DNA of 64,000 bases from Flavobacterium sp. DG2-3. GTDB taxonomy: Bacteria > Bacteroidota > Bacteroidia > Flavobacteriales > Flavobacteriaceae. Below are positions 8,799 through 17,606 of this stretch, piece by piece (the first letter of the stretch is position 1; each line of letters begins with the position of its first letter). Location of the stretch: assembly GCF_030730925.1 (NCBI RefSeq), contig NZ_JAVAMB010000002.1, positions 124,001 to 188,000 on the forward strand. Reading direction: 5' to 3'. A program made the position numbers and the translations under genes. Under the pieces are notes generated by a model. That model saw only the letters and a program-made list of their open reading frames with translations, had not been told where the DNA came from and did not search any database.

Positions 8799-9185
8799 TT
8801 AATTTAATTTTGTTGCTTTTAAAGGCGAAATTACGATGCGATAACCGTCTGGATCAAGAAACATTCTTCCATTTTCATTCCAGTAAGGATTTACAGCTTC
8901 AATAAATTCAATATTATGTTCCATAATTTGAATGTACAGCATATTGTATTTTCGAATTGTATCTGGATAAAGAACCAATAGGTCATCTTCATCAAAAACA
9001 TGAACTGCCTTCGTTTCAGATTGCGTAAATTCAAAATGCCAGTCTAAATCTGGTCGCCCGATAAACACGCCGTCATAATTATTATGATTCTGAAAACCTC
9101 CTAAACGTTCAAATCCTAAAACATTGACGTAGAAATTTTCAATTTCTTTTAAATTATTTGTGTGTCGCGCAACTCTTAAATGCAT
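8799..9185 (-). CDS. VOC family (glyoxalase/dioxygenase fold) protein
   Basis: 128 residues with the paired beta-alpha-beta-beta-beta units of the vicinal oxygen chelate fold: MHLRVARHTNNLKEIENFYVNVLGFERLGGF, then DWHFEFTQ, and WNENGRMFLDPDGYRIVISP at the end. His in LRVARH or DWHFEF and Glu or Asp in the last strand are the usual metal-ligand positions. The family covers glyoxalases, dioxygenases and resistance proteins; no specific activity can be read here. First gene of a two-gene unit with the DUF4265 protein. Confidence 0.85.
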   Translation of the reverse strand: MHLRVARHTNNLKEIENFYVNVLGFERLGGFQNHNNYDGVFIGRPDLDWHFEFTQSETKAVHVFDEDDLLVLYPDTIRKYNMLYIQIMEHNIEFIEAVNPYWNENGRMFLDPDGYRIVISPLKATKLN

Positions 9186-9257
9186 CTGAATTTATCGTCG
9201 GTTTTAAAATCATTTAATTTATAATTGACTAATTTTCTAATTAACTCAATTATCTAA

Positions 9258-10127
9258 TTATTTCTCTGCCAGTTTATTTAATGTATACGCAATCAATTCA
9301 TCTACTGCTTTGTACGGATCTTCACTAAAAGTTCCGCTCGCACGATTTGCAATAATAGCATTCAGCGATAAAGCGTTGTGACCTAAAAGCGCAGAAAGTC
9401 CGTAGATTGCTGCTGTTTCCATTTCTAAATTAGTGATTTTAGTTTCATTAAAACTAAAATTATCCATTTTATTATTCAATTCTTCATCTTGAATATTCAG
9501 ACGCAAAACTCTTCCCTGCGGGCCGTAGAATCCGCCGGCTGTTGCTGTAATGCCTTTAAAAATTCGATCAGATTCGATTAATTTTTCTAGGGTTTCAGAA
9601 CATTTTATAACATAAGGTTTTCCTTTTTTAGGATCCCAATTGGTATGTTTTACAAATGCATCTTCAATTTCTGCGATAGAAACGTCATCAATTAAGTAGG
9701 AGCGAAGCATATTGTCTAATCCTAAACCAAATTTAGACATTACAAAACTATCAACTGGAATATCTTCTTGTAACGAACCCGAAGTTCCAATTCGAATAAT
9801 ATTCAAAGAAGTCAATTTTTCTTTTGGCTGACGCGTTTTTAAATCAATATTGACTAATGCATCAAGTTCATTCAACACAATATCAATATTATCTGGGCCA
9901 ATTCCTGTAGAAACAACAGAAAGTCTTTTGCCTTTGTAAATACCCGTTTGGGTTTTAAATTCTCTTTTTTGAGCAGAATGTTCGATTGAATCGAAAAACT
10001 GAGTGATTTTTTCTACTCTATTTTGGTCACCAACAAAAATAATGTCGTGTGCTATATGTTCAGGACGAAGGTTTAAGTGGTAAACGCTTCCGTCTGGATT
10101 TAATATCAATTCTGAAGATTGTATCAT
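9258..10127 (-). CDS. nucleoside phosphorylase (uridine phosphorylase-like)
   Basis: About 289 residues from the ATG at 10127 (MIQSSELILNPDGSVYHL); the longer reading to 10184 starts in repeat-rich spacer and is unlikely. The NP-1 fold is clear: DIIFVGDQNRVEKI (phosphate loop), VSTGIGPDNIDIVLNEL, the ribose-binding IRIGTSGSLQEDIPV, and NLEMETAAIYGL with the family's Glu-Met-Glu motif. It cleaves nucleosides with phosphate in pyrimidine or purine salvage, in the cytoplasm. The base specificity cannot be settled by eye; uridine phosphorylase is the best match in length and motif style. A T-rich stretch lies just upstream. Confidence 0.88.
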   Translation of the reverse strand: MIQSSELILNPDGSVYHLNLRPEHIAHDIIFVGDQNRVEKITQFFDSIEHSAQKREFKTQTGIYKGKRLSVVSTGIGPDNIDIVLNELDALVNIDLKTRQPKEKLTSLNIIRIGTSGSLQEDIPVDSFVMSKFGLGLDNMLRSYLIDDVSIAEIEDAFVKHTNWDPKKGKPYVIKCSETLEKLIESDRIFKGITATAGGFYGPQGRVLRLNIQDEELNNKMDNFSFNETKITNLEMETAAIYGLSALLGHNALSLNAIIANRASGTFSEDPYKAVDELIAYTLNKLAEK

Positions 10128-10198
10128 TTTTTTTTCTTTTAAGATGCAAAGTGACAAAGGCTCGAAGCTTTTATAGAGGCTCACTGCAGTGCGTCTTC

Positions 10199-10247
10199 CT
10201 CGTTTACCAAATTGGAATTTGGAATTTAAAAAATTGGAATTTTACTT
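10199..10247. repeat. TTGGAATTTGGAATTT repeat
   Basis: Two directly repeated copies of the word (about 10210-10226 and 10232-10242) fill the spacer between the SUI1 gene end and the phosphorylase start. The same word occurs near 111, 16922, 22100-22155, 45855-45885 and 53272-53300, and inverted near 83, 22023-22050 and 53150-53180. Confidence 0.7.
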
Positions 10248-10580
10248 TTATCCACCAACCCGTTTGGTTTTGAATCCTTTTTCTTTTAAGATTGCCATAA
10301 TTTTATCGCGGTAATCGCCTTGAATTATGATCGAAGCGTCTTTAAAAGTTCCGCCCACGCTTAATTTGGTTTTGATTTCTTTGGCTAAGATTTTGAAATC
10401 TTCGTCTGAGCCTTCATAACCTTCAATTATGGTTGTTGCTTTTCCTTTTCTTTTTTCAAATTTACAGATCATTGGCTCTTTCTGAACATAAAGAACGTGT
10501 TTTTGTTCTTCAATCTGCTCAGGTTCATTCGATTCTTCGTGATCTGGAAATAAATTTTTTAATTGGTCTTTTAAATCCAT
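10248..10580 (-). CDS. SUI1/eIF1-type translation initiation factor (YciH family)
   Basis: 110 residues. The C-terminal two thirds are the SUI1/eIF1 fold: RKGKATTIIEGYEGSDEDFKILAKEIKTKLSVGGTFKDASIIIQGDYRDKIMAILKEKGF. The GGT(F) and IIIQGD motifs are diagnostic. Bacterial members (YciH) influence start-site selection in vitro. The N-terminal 35 residues are acidic and variable. It stands between the phosphorylase and the oxygenase on the same strand, with repeat-rich spacers on both sides. Confidence 0.92.
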   Translation of the reverse strand: MDLKDQLKNLFPDHEESNEPEQIEEQKHVLYVQKEPMICKFEKRKGKATTIIEGYEGSDEDFKILAKEIKTKLSVGGTFKDASIIIQGDYRDKIMAILKEKGFKTKRVGG

Positions 10581-10623
10581 AAAATTTTATGCTAAAAATA
10601 AATTCGAATAAATATAAAAAATT

Positions 10624-10662
10624 AAATTCCAAATCCCAATACGAGTTTGGAATTTGGAATTT
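10624..10662 (-). terminator. repeat-derived terminator after the 2OG oxygenase
   Basis: AAATTCCAAATCCCAA (10624-10639) pairs, with one mismatch region, with TTTGGAATTTGGAATTT (10646-10662). A T-rich tract follows on the minus strand. It lies about 20 bases past the stop of the oxygenase gene. Confidence 0.6.
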
Positions 10663-10682
10663 ATAATATTGAATTAAAAAGT

Positions 10683-11633
10683 TTATTTTTTAATTAAACC
10701 TAATTCTACTAAACGTTCGTACAAGAACTCACCCGCAGAAATATCTTCAAATTTCTTTGGATTTTCTGCATCAATACAGTTTTCTAGACAGTCCAGACGC
10801 ATATCGCTTACAGGGTGCATGAAAAACGGAATTGAATAACGTGAAGTTCCCCACAATTCTCTCGGCGGATTTACCACTTGGTGAATTGTAGATTTTAATT
10901 TATTGTTTGTGTGTCGAGATAGCATATCTCCAACATTAATTACTAATTCGTCCTCTTCAGCAATAGCATCAATCCATTCTCCGTCATGGTTTTGAACCTG
11001 TAATCCTTTACCTTGAGCTCCCATCAGCAATGTAATCAAGTTGATATCGCCGTGAGCCGCTGCACGAATGGCGTTTTCTGGCTCAGAAGTAATAGGAGGG
11101 TAGTGAATTGGTCTTAAAATAGAGTTTCCTTCTTTTGCATATTCATCAAAATAAAACTCATCCAAACCTAAATGTAAAGCCAAAGCTCTTAAAACATAAA
11201 CACCCGTTTTTTCTAGTTTTTGATACGCTTCTTTACCAACTGCATTAAAACGTGGTAATTCGGTAACTTCAACATTGTCTGGGTATTCAGAAGCCCATCT
11301 TGAATCTTTGTCAACGTATTGACCAAAATGCCAAAATTCTTTCAAATCTCCTTCTTTACGGCCTTTAGCATGTTCTTTTCCAAAAGAAACATAACCTCTT
11401 TGTCCGCCAATTCCAGGAATTTCATATTTATGCTTAGTTTCTATTGGCAAGGCGAAAAAGTTTCTAATTTCACCATAAAGTTCGTTCACCAATTGATCAT
11501 CAAGGAAATGACCTTTTAAGGCTACGAAGCCAATGTTTTCAAATGCACTGCCGATTTCATTTACAAATTTTTGTTTACGTTTCGGGTCGTCCGAAAGGAA
11601 ATCACGTAAGTCTACACTAGGAATGTTTTGCAT
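10683..11633 (-). CDS. 2-oxoglutarate/Fe(II) oxygenase, isopenicillin N synthase family
   Basis: 316 residues. The N-terminal DIOX_N region (PSVDLRDFL, IGFVALKGH) is followed by the double-stranded beta-helix. The iron ligands AAHGDINLITLL (His-x-Asp) and the distal His in LKSTIHQVVNPP are present, and RYSIPFFMHP supplies the Arg-x-Ser that binds 2-oxoglutarate. The enzyme is cytoplasmic; the substrate is unknown. A -7 element TACCTTTG (11695-11688, minus strand) lies about 55 bases before the ATG. It is divergent from the E1 dehydrogenase gene, but nothing ties them functionally. Confidence 0.9.
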   Translation of the reverse strand: MQNIPSVDLRDFLSDDPKRKQKFVNEIGSAFENIGFVALKGHFLDDQLVNELYGEIRNFFALPIETKHKYEIPGIGGQRGYVSFGKEHAKGRKEGDLKEFWHFGQYVDKDSRWASEYPDNVEVTELPRFNAVGKEAYQKLEKTGVYVLRALALHLGLDEFYFDEYAKEGNSILRPIHYPPITSEPENAIRAAAHGDINLITLLMGAQGKGLQVQNHDGEWIDAIAEEDELVINVGDMLSRHTNNKLKSTIHQVVNPPRELWGTSRYSIPFFMHPVSDMRLDCLENCIDAENPKKFEDISAGEFLYERLVELGLIKK

Positions 11634-11791
11634 ACTTTACATTTTTTATTTAAAGAAAGAAAGGTGTCATAAGTACCTTATCGCTAACAAAGGTATAGAA
11701 TATTTTAGAAAATAATCTTACGCTCAGGCATTAAAAGCTAGTTGCGAATTAAAATTTTATTTTCAAAACCAATAAAATTAACGCAAATTGT

Positions 11792-11799
11792 TATATTTG
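11792..11799 (+). promoter_or_regulatory. -7 promoter element of the E1 dehydrogenase gene
   Basis: TATATTTG at 11792-11799 fits TAnnTTTG and lies 24 bases before the ATG at 11824. No convincing TTG is seen at the -33 spacing, so this is a partial match. Confidence 0.5.
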
Positions 11800-11823
11800 A
11801 AACACTAAAAAACAAAAAATTAC

Positions 11824-13800
11824 ATGATTTTTTACCGACAAAACCTCACTGACGCTCAATTATTAGATTTATATAAAAAAATACTAAAACCAAGACTGAT
11901 TGAAGAAAAGATGCTCATCTTGATTCGTCAGGGAAAAGTCTCCAAATGGTTTTCGGGAATAGGACAAGAGGCTATTGCTGTAGGAGTTACTGCTGTTTTA
12001 GACCAATCAGAATACATACTTCCAATGCATCGAAATCTTGGAGTTTTTACAACAAGAGAAATTCCGCTTCATCGTTTATTCTCGCAGTGGCAGGGAAAAG
12101 CAAATGGTTTTACAAAAGGTCGTGACAGAAGTTTTCACTTTGGAACTCAAGAATATAATATTATCGGAATGATTTCGCATTTAGGTCCGCAATTAGGAAT
12201 TGCTGACGGAATTGCGCTTGCGAATAAACTTCAAGACAATAAAAAAATCACCGCTGTTTTTACTGGTGAAGGTGCAACAAGCGAAGGCGATTTTCATGAA
12301 GCTTTAAATATTGCAGCTGTTTGGAAACTCCCAGTTATGTTTATTATTAAAAATAACGGTTACGGACTTTCGACACCAACTAACGAACAATATGCTTGCG
12401 AAAACCTTGCTGATAAAGGAATTGGTTATGGAATTGAAAGCTGGATTATTGACGGAAATAATATTGTGGAAGTTTATAATAAACTGTCTCAGCTAAAAAA
12501 GGAAATGCAGGAAGATCCACGTCCAGTTTTATTGGAATTTAAAACCTTCAGAATGCGTGGGCATGAAGAGGCGAGTGGTACAAAATATGTTCCTCAAGAC
12601 TTAATGGATCAATGGGAACTGAGAGGTCCAGTAACCAATTACAGAAAATATTTGACCGAAAACCGAATCTTAACTGCTGAGTTGGACGAACAGTTTCATG
12701 CTGAAATCAAAAAGGAAATCGACGAACATTGGGCAATGGCAAATGCCGAACCTGAAATTGAACCAACTTACAGCGGAGAACTAGATGATGTTTACAAACC
12801 TTTTGACTATGAAGAATATACTCACGGAGAAGAAGTAGAAAACATCCGTTTTATAAATGCTATTAGAAACAGTTTAGAGCAATCTATGTGGCGCCATAAA
12901 AACCTTGTGATTATGGGGCAGGATATTGCAGAATATGGCGGTGCTTTTAAAATTACAGAAGGTTTTGTAGATGCATTTGGAAAAGACCGTGTTCGAAATA
13001 CGCCAATCTGTGAAAGTGCTGTCGTTTCTACTGCAATGGGATTGTCTATAAATGGATACAAAGCCATTGTAGAAATGCAATTTGCTGATTTTGTTTCTAC
13101 TGGATTTAATCCGATAGTAAATTTATTGGCAAAGTCACATTATCGCTGGGGCGAAAAAGCCGATGTTGTGGTTCGAATGCCTTGCGGCGGAGGAACACAA
13201 GCTGGGCCATTTCATTCACAAACTAATGAAGCTTGGTTTACTAAAACTCCAGGTTTAAAAGTGGTTTATCCTGCTTTTCCTTATGATGCAAAAGGACTTT
13301 TAAACACTTCAATTAACGATCCGAATCCGATATTATTTTTCGAACATAAATTATTATACCGCAGTATTTATCAAGATGTTCCAAAAGACTATTATACTAT
13401 TCCTTTAGGTAAAGCCGCTTTGGTGAAAGAAGGAAAATCGGTTACTATTATTTCGTTTGGAGCACCAGTTCATTGGGCTTTAGAAACATTGGCAAACAAC
13501 CCAGAAATTGATGCTGATTTAATTGATTTAAGAACTTTACAGCCTTTGGATACTGAAACTATTTTTGCTTCGGTTAAAAAGACTGGAAAAGCGATTATCT
13601 ATCAAGAAGACACTATGTTTGGTGGAATTGCAAGTGATATTTCAGCTTTAATTATGGAAAATTGCTTCGAATATCTGGACGCTCCAGTAAAACGTGTAGC
13701 GAGTTTAGATTCTCCGATTCCGTTTACTAAAGCATTGGAAGATCAGTTTTTGCCGAGAAATAGATTTGAAATTGCTTTGAAAGAGCTTTTAAAATACTAA
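11824..13800 (+). CDS. fused alpha/beta E1 of a 2-oxoacid dehydrogenase (branched-chain type)
   Basis: 658 residues, joining both E1 subunits. The alpha part (about 1-330) binds thiamine diphosphate: GKVSKWFSGIGQEAIAVG, MHRNLGVFTTR, and GEGATSEGDFHEALNIAAVWKLPVMFIIKNNGYGLST, with the GDG-like motif ending in NN. The beta part (about 345-658) begins NAIRNSLEQSMWRHKNLVIMGQDIAEYGGAFKITEGF and has VYPAFPYDAKGLL and VIYQEDTMFGGIA-type segments. The enzyme decarboxylates 2-oxo acids and reductively acylates the lipoyl group of an E2; by resemblance it is the branched-chain enzyme. E2 and E3 genes are not in this window. Single-chain E1s of this kind are usual in Bacteroidota. Confidence 0.92.
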   Translation: MIFYRQNLTDAQLLDLYKKILKPRLIEEKMLILIRQGKVSKWFSGIGQEAIAVGVTAVLDQSEYILPMHRNLGVFTTREIPLHRLFSQWQGKANGFTKGRDRSFHFGTQEYNIIGMISHLGPQLGIADGIALANKLQDNKKITAVFTGEGATSEGDFHEALNIAAVWKLPVMFIIKNNGYGLSTPTNEQYACENLADKGIGYGIESWIIDGNNIVEVYNKLSQLKKEMQEDPRPVLLEFKTFRMRGHEEASGTKYVPQDLMDQWELRGPVTNYRKYLTENRILTAELDEQFHAEIKKEIDEHWAMANAEPEIEPTYSGELDDVYKPFDYEEYTHGEEVENIRFINAIRNSLEQSMWRHKNLVIMGQDIAEYGGAFKITEGFVDAFGKDRVRNTPICESAVVSTAMGLSINGYKAIVEMQFADFVSTGFNPIVNLLAKSHYRWGEKADVVVRMPCGGGTQAGPFHSQTNEAWFTKTPGLKVVYPAFPYDAKGLLNTSINDPNPILFFEHKLLYRSIYQDVPKDYYTIPLGKAALVKEGKSVTIISFGAPVHWALETLANNPEIDADLIDLRTLQPLDTETIFASVKKTGKAIIYQEDTMFGGIASDISALIMENCFEYLDAPVKRVASLDSPIPFTKALEDQFLPRNRFEIALKELLKY

Positions 13801-14185
13801 GCTTTTGTGTGTATTTTTTTAACGCAGATAACGCTAAGTTTTTTCTAAGCTTTTGCGTTTATCATTGCGCTGAATGAGATCGCAAAGCTGGATTTGTTAA
13901 AACCCGTCAGGTTTTTGAAACCTCTCGGATTTATATTTTGAAATCCTTTAATCTTTATAATCTGTGGCTTTTTTTTACGCAAGAACGCTAAGTTTTTTCT
14001 AAGTTTTTGCGTTTATCATTGCGCTGAGTAAGATCGCAAAGCTAGATTTTAAACCCGACAGGTTTTCGAAACCTGTCGGGTTTATATTTTGAAATCCATT
14101 TAATCTTTATAATCTGTGGCTTTTTTTAACACTAAGCAGTATGATTCAGAGTAGAAAAACTTAGAACCTTAATAGCTTAGAACCT
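13801..14185. repeat. two tandem copies of a composite ~155-base intergenic repeat
   Basis: No gene is seen in this convergent gap. Two direct copies run about 13815-13967 and 13972-14125. Each has, in order: AACGCTAAGTTTTTTCTAAG; a TTTTGCGTTTATCATTGCGCTGA stretch split by small differences; GATCGCAAAGCT; a palindrome of AAACCCGACAGGTTT type (13899-13932; 14051-14083, the latter with 15-base arms and a 3-base loop); and ATTTTGAAATCC ... ATAATCTGTGGC. The same order recurs inverted near 40325-40470 and again near 59035-59185. Confidence 0.8.
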
Positions 14186-14587
14186 CTATTTAACTTCTAC
14201 TTCAAATAACTGAACCTGAGATTTAAGCCTTTCAATAACCAAATTCATCATTCTCTTATTTAAATTAGATGAATTTTGGATATAAGTATCGTATTCATCA
14301 ATTGTAAAAAGAGCCATTACGATTCCTTTTAATGAATTTCTGAATTTAATATCTTTTTGAATGGAGTTTTCAATAGTTTGGAGTTTCTTTTCTACTGAAT
14401 AAGAATAGAAATCTCGTTTGTTTTTATTGATATAATTTATAAAAACGGCTATAAACAAATCGTTTTGCAATTTCAGAATAGGCCTAATCGTTTGGTTTTG
14501 AAAGATCTCATCTGGTGAAGATTGAGCGCTTACGGTTCCTAAAGTTTCGCCTCTGAATTCTCTTAAAAAAGTATCTCTATCTTCCAT
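14186..14587 (-). CDS. conserved-looking protein of unknown function
   Basis: 133 residues, soluble, mostly helical by composition, no signal peptide and no motif I recognise. It begins MEDRDTFLREFRGETLGTVSAQSSPDEIFQNQTIRPILKLQNDL. The helical C-terminal half includes KLQTIENSIQKDIKFRNSLKGIVMALFTIDEYDTY. It is convergent with the E1 gene across the repeat block and divergent from the small lipoprotein at 14689. Codon use looks like its neighbours, so I take it as a real gene, but I give no function. Confidence 0.7.
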   Translation of the reverse strand: MEDRDTFLREFRGETLGTVSAQSSPDEIFQNQTIRPILKLQNDLFIAVFINYINKNKRDFYSYSVEKKLQTIENSIQKDIKFRNSLKGIVMALFTIDEYDTYIQNSSNLNKRMMNLVIERLKSQVQLFEVEVK

Positions 14588-14688
14588 GGGGTTTTTATTT
14601 AAATTTAGCGAAAAATAAAATACTAAAAGTCTATTTTTGTTTTAAATGTAAAATACTTATAAACCATTATTGGTTGAAAAAATATATT

Positions 14689-15108
14689 ATGAAGACTTAT
14701 TTTATTCTCATTCTTTCCAGTTTATTCCTGATCATTTCTTGTACTTCAAAAGAGAACAGTTACAAAGAGGTGCATTATCAGTCCGTAAACGGAAAAGATA
14801 GCGCGGTTTTAGCTTTAAAAATCAGCGAAAAACGTTTTTTTGGACGCTATGAAATTTTCTACAATAAAATTGGAAAGGATTCTGGAGATGTTCGCGGCAA
14901 TATAAATGGTGATACTTTGCGAGGAGATTATCATTTTATTTCGCAAGGCGGAAGCTGGAAAAGAATTCCGTTGGCTTTACTGAAAAAGGATAAACAGCTT
15001 ATCCAAGGAAAAGGCGCAATCGGAACGTATATGAATCTTCCTTGCTTTTATCCAGGAACATTGAGCTATAAAAATCCAAATTTCATTTTTGAAGAGATTA
15101 AGAAATAG
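14689..15108 (+). CDS. small lipoprotein of unknown function
   Basis: About 139 residues from the ATG at 14689; an upstream TTG at 14674 would add five residues. The start MKTYFILILSSLFLIISC is a lipoprotein signal with Cys at 18. The mature part is beta-rich: KEVHYQSVNGKDSAVLALKISEKRFFGRYEIFYN, GDVRGNINGDTLRGDYHFIS, GTYMNLPCFYPGTLSY. This is a repeated strand pattern of a small barrel or sandwich. No function known. Confidence 0.78.
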   Translation: MKTYFILILSSLFLIISCTSKENSYKEVHYQSVNGKDSAVLALKISEKRFFGRYEIFYNKIGKDSGDVRGNINGDTLRGDYHFISQGGSWKRIPLALLKKDKQLIQGKGAIGTYMNLPCFYPGTLSYKNPNFIFEEIKK

Positions 15109-15111
15109 TTT

Positions 15112-15250
15112 GACGTGGCTTGCGTTGATTTTACCGCAAAGCACGCAAGTTTTTTGATATACTATATCTTCTAAAAGCGCAAAGTTCGCAAAGCTTTGTC
15201 TAAAAAACTTTGCGAACTTTGCGTTTGCCTTTGCGTCTTTGCGGTAAAAA
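15112..15250. repeat. CGCAAAG-type repeat in a convergent gap
   Basis: The gap holds ACCGCAAAGCACGCAAG, then CGCAAAGTTCGCAAAGCTTTG, inverted words AACTTTGCGAACTTTGCG, and TTTGCGGTAAAAATC near the right end. The outer TTACCGCAAAG and CTTTGCGGTAAAA words make an imperfect long inverted repeat. Related copies lie near 40125-40305, 45055-45178, 48658-48752, 53198-53262 and 58888-59400. Confidence 0.75.
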
Positions 15251-16507
15251 TCAATCCAAATGCCCAATCTGAGAAGGCAATTCAAATATTTCAAGATCAA
15301 AATATCTTACTGAAGCCATAACATGATCGAAAATATCAGCCATGATATATTCGTAATTGGCCCAGCGTTTATCGCTTGAAAAGACATAAATTTCTAACGG
15401 AACTCCATGTGCAGTCGATTGCAACTGTCGGCACATGATGTGCATATTCTTATTCAAGCCTGGATGGTCGTGTAGATATTGCATGACATATTTTCTAAAC
15501 AATCCTAAATTGGTCATGTTTCGGCCATTTAGCGAAAGCGTTTTATCAATTCCTCTAAGATCATTATAGCGATCAATTTCCGCTTGACGGCTTTCAATAT
15601 AAGAGCTAATAAGCTGTACTTTTTTCAATTGATGCAAATCTTCGTCATTTAAAAAACGAATCGTACTGCTTTTTATCAAAACATGTCTTTTAATACGTCT
15701 TCCGTCAGAATTCTGCATTCCGCGCCAGTTTTGGAACGAATCAGAACTTAAAGCATACGTTGGAATCGTGGTAATGGTATTGTCGAAATTTCGAACTTTT
15801 ACAGTTGTCAAATTGATTTCGATAACATCTCCATCGGCACCAAATTTATCCATTGTAATCCAGTCGCCAATACGAACCATATCGTTTATGGCAACCTGAA
15901 CACTCGAAACAAACCCAAGAATAGTATCTCTGAAAATTAAAATGATAATAGCCGAAAGCGTTCCTAAAATCGTTAGCAATTCGCCTTTCTTGATTCCGAA
16001 TAAAGTCGAAATAATCATGGCAACACCAAAAATCCAAAGCACGATCATGATAACCTGAACGAAACTATCGATTGGTTTATCGCTGTATTCTGGTTTCTGC
16101 TTTAAATAATCGCGTAACGAATTAAAAACCGTTCGAACAATCCATAGTCCCAACAATACAATATAGATGCCGACAATTTTTCCGAACATCGATTCCCAAT
16201 ATTCGTATTTATCTAAAATAACGGGAACCGCTTTATAGATAAAGAAAAACGGAATTAAATAAGCCGTATATCTAGTGGTTTTGTTTTGAATTAAATAATC
16301 GTCAAACTTGGTTTTAGTTCGCTGAGCAAAAACAGCAGTCAGCGTTACTAAAAGAAATTTGGCAGCATAATAAATAATGTAAGCGAGCGCTATTAAAATA
16401 GCAATATTAAAGATCAGGCTGGTATAAGACGCAAAATTGCGGCTCATTCCCCAATCTCTAAATAGAGGGTATAAAAAATTGAATATTTTCTCCAAAAGCT
16501 TATGCAT
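15251..16507 (-). CDS. MscS-type mechanosensitive channel (YbdG-like)
   Basis: 418 residues. Four or five membrane helices fill about residues 25-215, followed by the conserved pore and beta domain: RDTILGFVSSVQVAINDMVRIGDWITMDKFGADGDVIEINLTTVKVRNFDNTITTIPTYALSSDSFQNWRGM. This GD-W/NFD-NT-PTY-L pattern is typical of the larger MscS relatives such as E. coli YbdG. A cytoplasmic alpha/beta domain follows (RHVLIKSSTIRFL ... HGVPLEIYVFSSDKRWANYEYIMADIFDHV). It relieves osmotic stress by releasing solutes. Its start overlaps the end of the DUF3817 gene by 8 bases. Confidence 0.9.
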   Translation of the reverse strand: MHKLLEKIFNFLYPLFRDWGMSRNFASYTSLIFNIAILIALAYIIYYAAKFLLVTLTAVFAQRTKTKFDDYLIQNKTTRYTAYLIPFFFIYKAVPVILDKYEYWESMFGKIVGIYIVLLGLWIVRTVFNSLRDYLKQKPEYSDKPIDSFVQVIMIVLWIFGVAMIISTLFGIKKGELLTILGTLSAIIILIFRDTILGFVSSVQVAINDMVRIGDWITMDKFGADGDVIEINLTTVKVRNFDNTITTIPTYALSSDSFQNWRGMQNSDGRRIKRHVLIKSSTIRFLNDEDLHQLKKVQLISSYIESRQAEIDRYNDLRGIDKTLSLNGRNMTNLGLFRKYVMQYLHDHPGLNKNMHIMCRQLQSTAHGVPLEIYVFSSDKRWANYEYIMADIFDHVMASVRYFDLEIFELPSQIGHLD

Positions 16508-16784
16508 TTTCCAGATACTTTTTCTCTATATAAAAAGTTCCAAACGGAATAAGAGAAGCTACTAAAATGATTGCAAAAGTTTTTAAATCCCAATTCATGG
16601 ATTTTTTCAATAAAAAGGCTAAAAGAATGTATCCGATAAATAGAACACCGTGTGTCATTCCTAACGGACGTAATAATGTATGGTAAAGTTCAGGATTGTT
16701 GTTTTTGATAATCAACATATTAGCAAATAACACTAAATAAGAGATTCCCTCTAAAATGGCAGTGATTTTGAAAAGCTTGAGCAT
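16500..16784 (-). CDS. DUF3817 family small membrane protein
   Basis: 94 residues with three hydrophobic segments. The pattern FKITAILEGISYLVLFANMLIIKN ... RPLGMTHGVLFIGYILLAFLLKKSMNWDLKTFAIILVASLIPFGTFYIEKKYL is the DUF3817 signature; this small inner-membrane family has no established role. The last 8 bases overlap the MscS gene, so the two are translated from one message. That ties it to the channel at least in expression. Confidence 0.88.
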   Translation of the reverse strand: MLKLFKITAILEGISYLVLFANMLIIKNNNPELYHTLLRPLGMTHGVLFIGYILLAFLLKKSMNWDLKTFAIILVASLIPFGTFYIEKKYLENA

Positions 16785-16963
16785 GTATGTATTTTTTAAG
16801 TTTTACAGCAGCAAAATTAGGCATTATGGTTTGATTTTAGGATTTAAAAGTTGAAAATAAAATGCTTTTTTGTCCTATAAATACATTCGTAAACTTTGAC
16901 AAAGTAGGACAGCAAGTAAAATTGGAATTTGGAATTTAAAAATTTGAAAATTATCTTTACTGT

Positions 16964-17497
16964 ATGAGCAAAAGAGATTTAAAAAAGTATTTAGGCGAAT
17001 TAACTAAAGAGCAGTTAGAAGAACAATTGATAGAATTGTATGAGAAATTTGCTCCTGTAAAAGTGTATTATGATTTTGTTTTTAATCCGAAAGAAGACAA
17101 ATTGCTGCAGGAAGCAAAGGTTAAAATCTCGCACGAATATTTTCCGATCAAAAAACCGGGAGCAAAATGGCGCCCGAAAGCCAAAATGAGAAGATCGGTT
17201 GCCCAGAAGTTAATTAAGCATTTTATAATGTTGGGTGTCGATTCGTATGTTGTTGCCGATATTATGCTTTACAATATCGAAATTGCGCAAACGTTTTCTT
17301 CGCAAAACTTCATTAAGCAGGAATTATTTTACAAAAGCATCCTAAATTCTTTTGAGCAAGCAGTCAATTTTATCGTTTCAAACGGAATTTTTAACGATTT
17401 TAAATTGCGAATTAATGCAATTCAGACCGAAACTGTAGAGCAAAAATGGAAAAATAAGTACGATTTTGAGGCAATTTTGGAGAAAATCGACTACTAA
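16964..17497 (+). CDS. DUF6155 family protein
   Basis: 177 residues, soluble, highly charged. It begins MSKRDLKKYLGELTKEQLEEQLIELYEKFAPVKVYYDFVFNPKEDKLLQEAKVKISHEYFPI, which I recognise as the DUF6155 pattern of Bacteroidota. A basic patch KKPGAKWRPKAKMRRS follows, then a helical half ending in WKNKYDFEAILEKIDY. No function is established. The 5' spacer carries a TTGGAATTTGG repeat and an inverted TGTCCTA/TAGGACA pair (16870-16911). Confidence 0.75.
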   Translation: MSKRDLKKYLGELTKEQLEEQLIELYEKFAPVKVYYDFVFNPKEDKLLQEAKVKISHEYFPIKKPGAKWRPKAKMRRSVAQKLIKHFIMLGVDSYVVADIMLYNIEIAQTFSSQNFIKQELFYKSILNSFEQAVNFIVSNGIFNDFKLRINAIQTETVEQKWKNKYDFEAILEKIDY

Positions 17498-17578
17498 ATG
17501 CCCTTCTCATAAAAAATCTTTATTTAAAAAAAATATTTATTTTAGGTTAAAATAAGATGAATAACTGTTTTTTCGGTG

Positions 17579-17586
17579 TATTTTTG
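17579..17586 (+). promoter_or_regulatory. -7 promoter element of the SSL2-type helicase gene
   Basis: TATTTTTG at 17579-17586 fits TAnnTTTG, 20 bases before the ATG at 17607. The -33 element is not clear. Confidence 0.5.
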
Positions 17587-17606
17587 CAAAAATCCAAAAA
17601 TAAACA

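Noticed and set aside
16500..16507. Frameshift between the DUF3817 and MscS genes
   Set aside because: Both products are complete with normal family ends; an 8-base overlap with separate frames is ordinary translational coupling.
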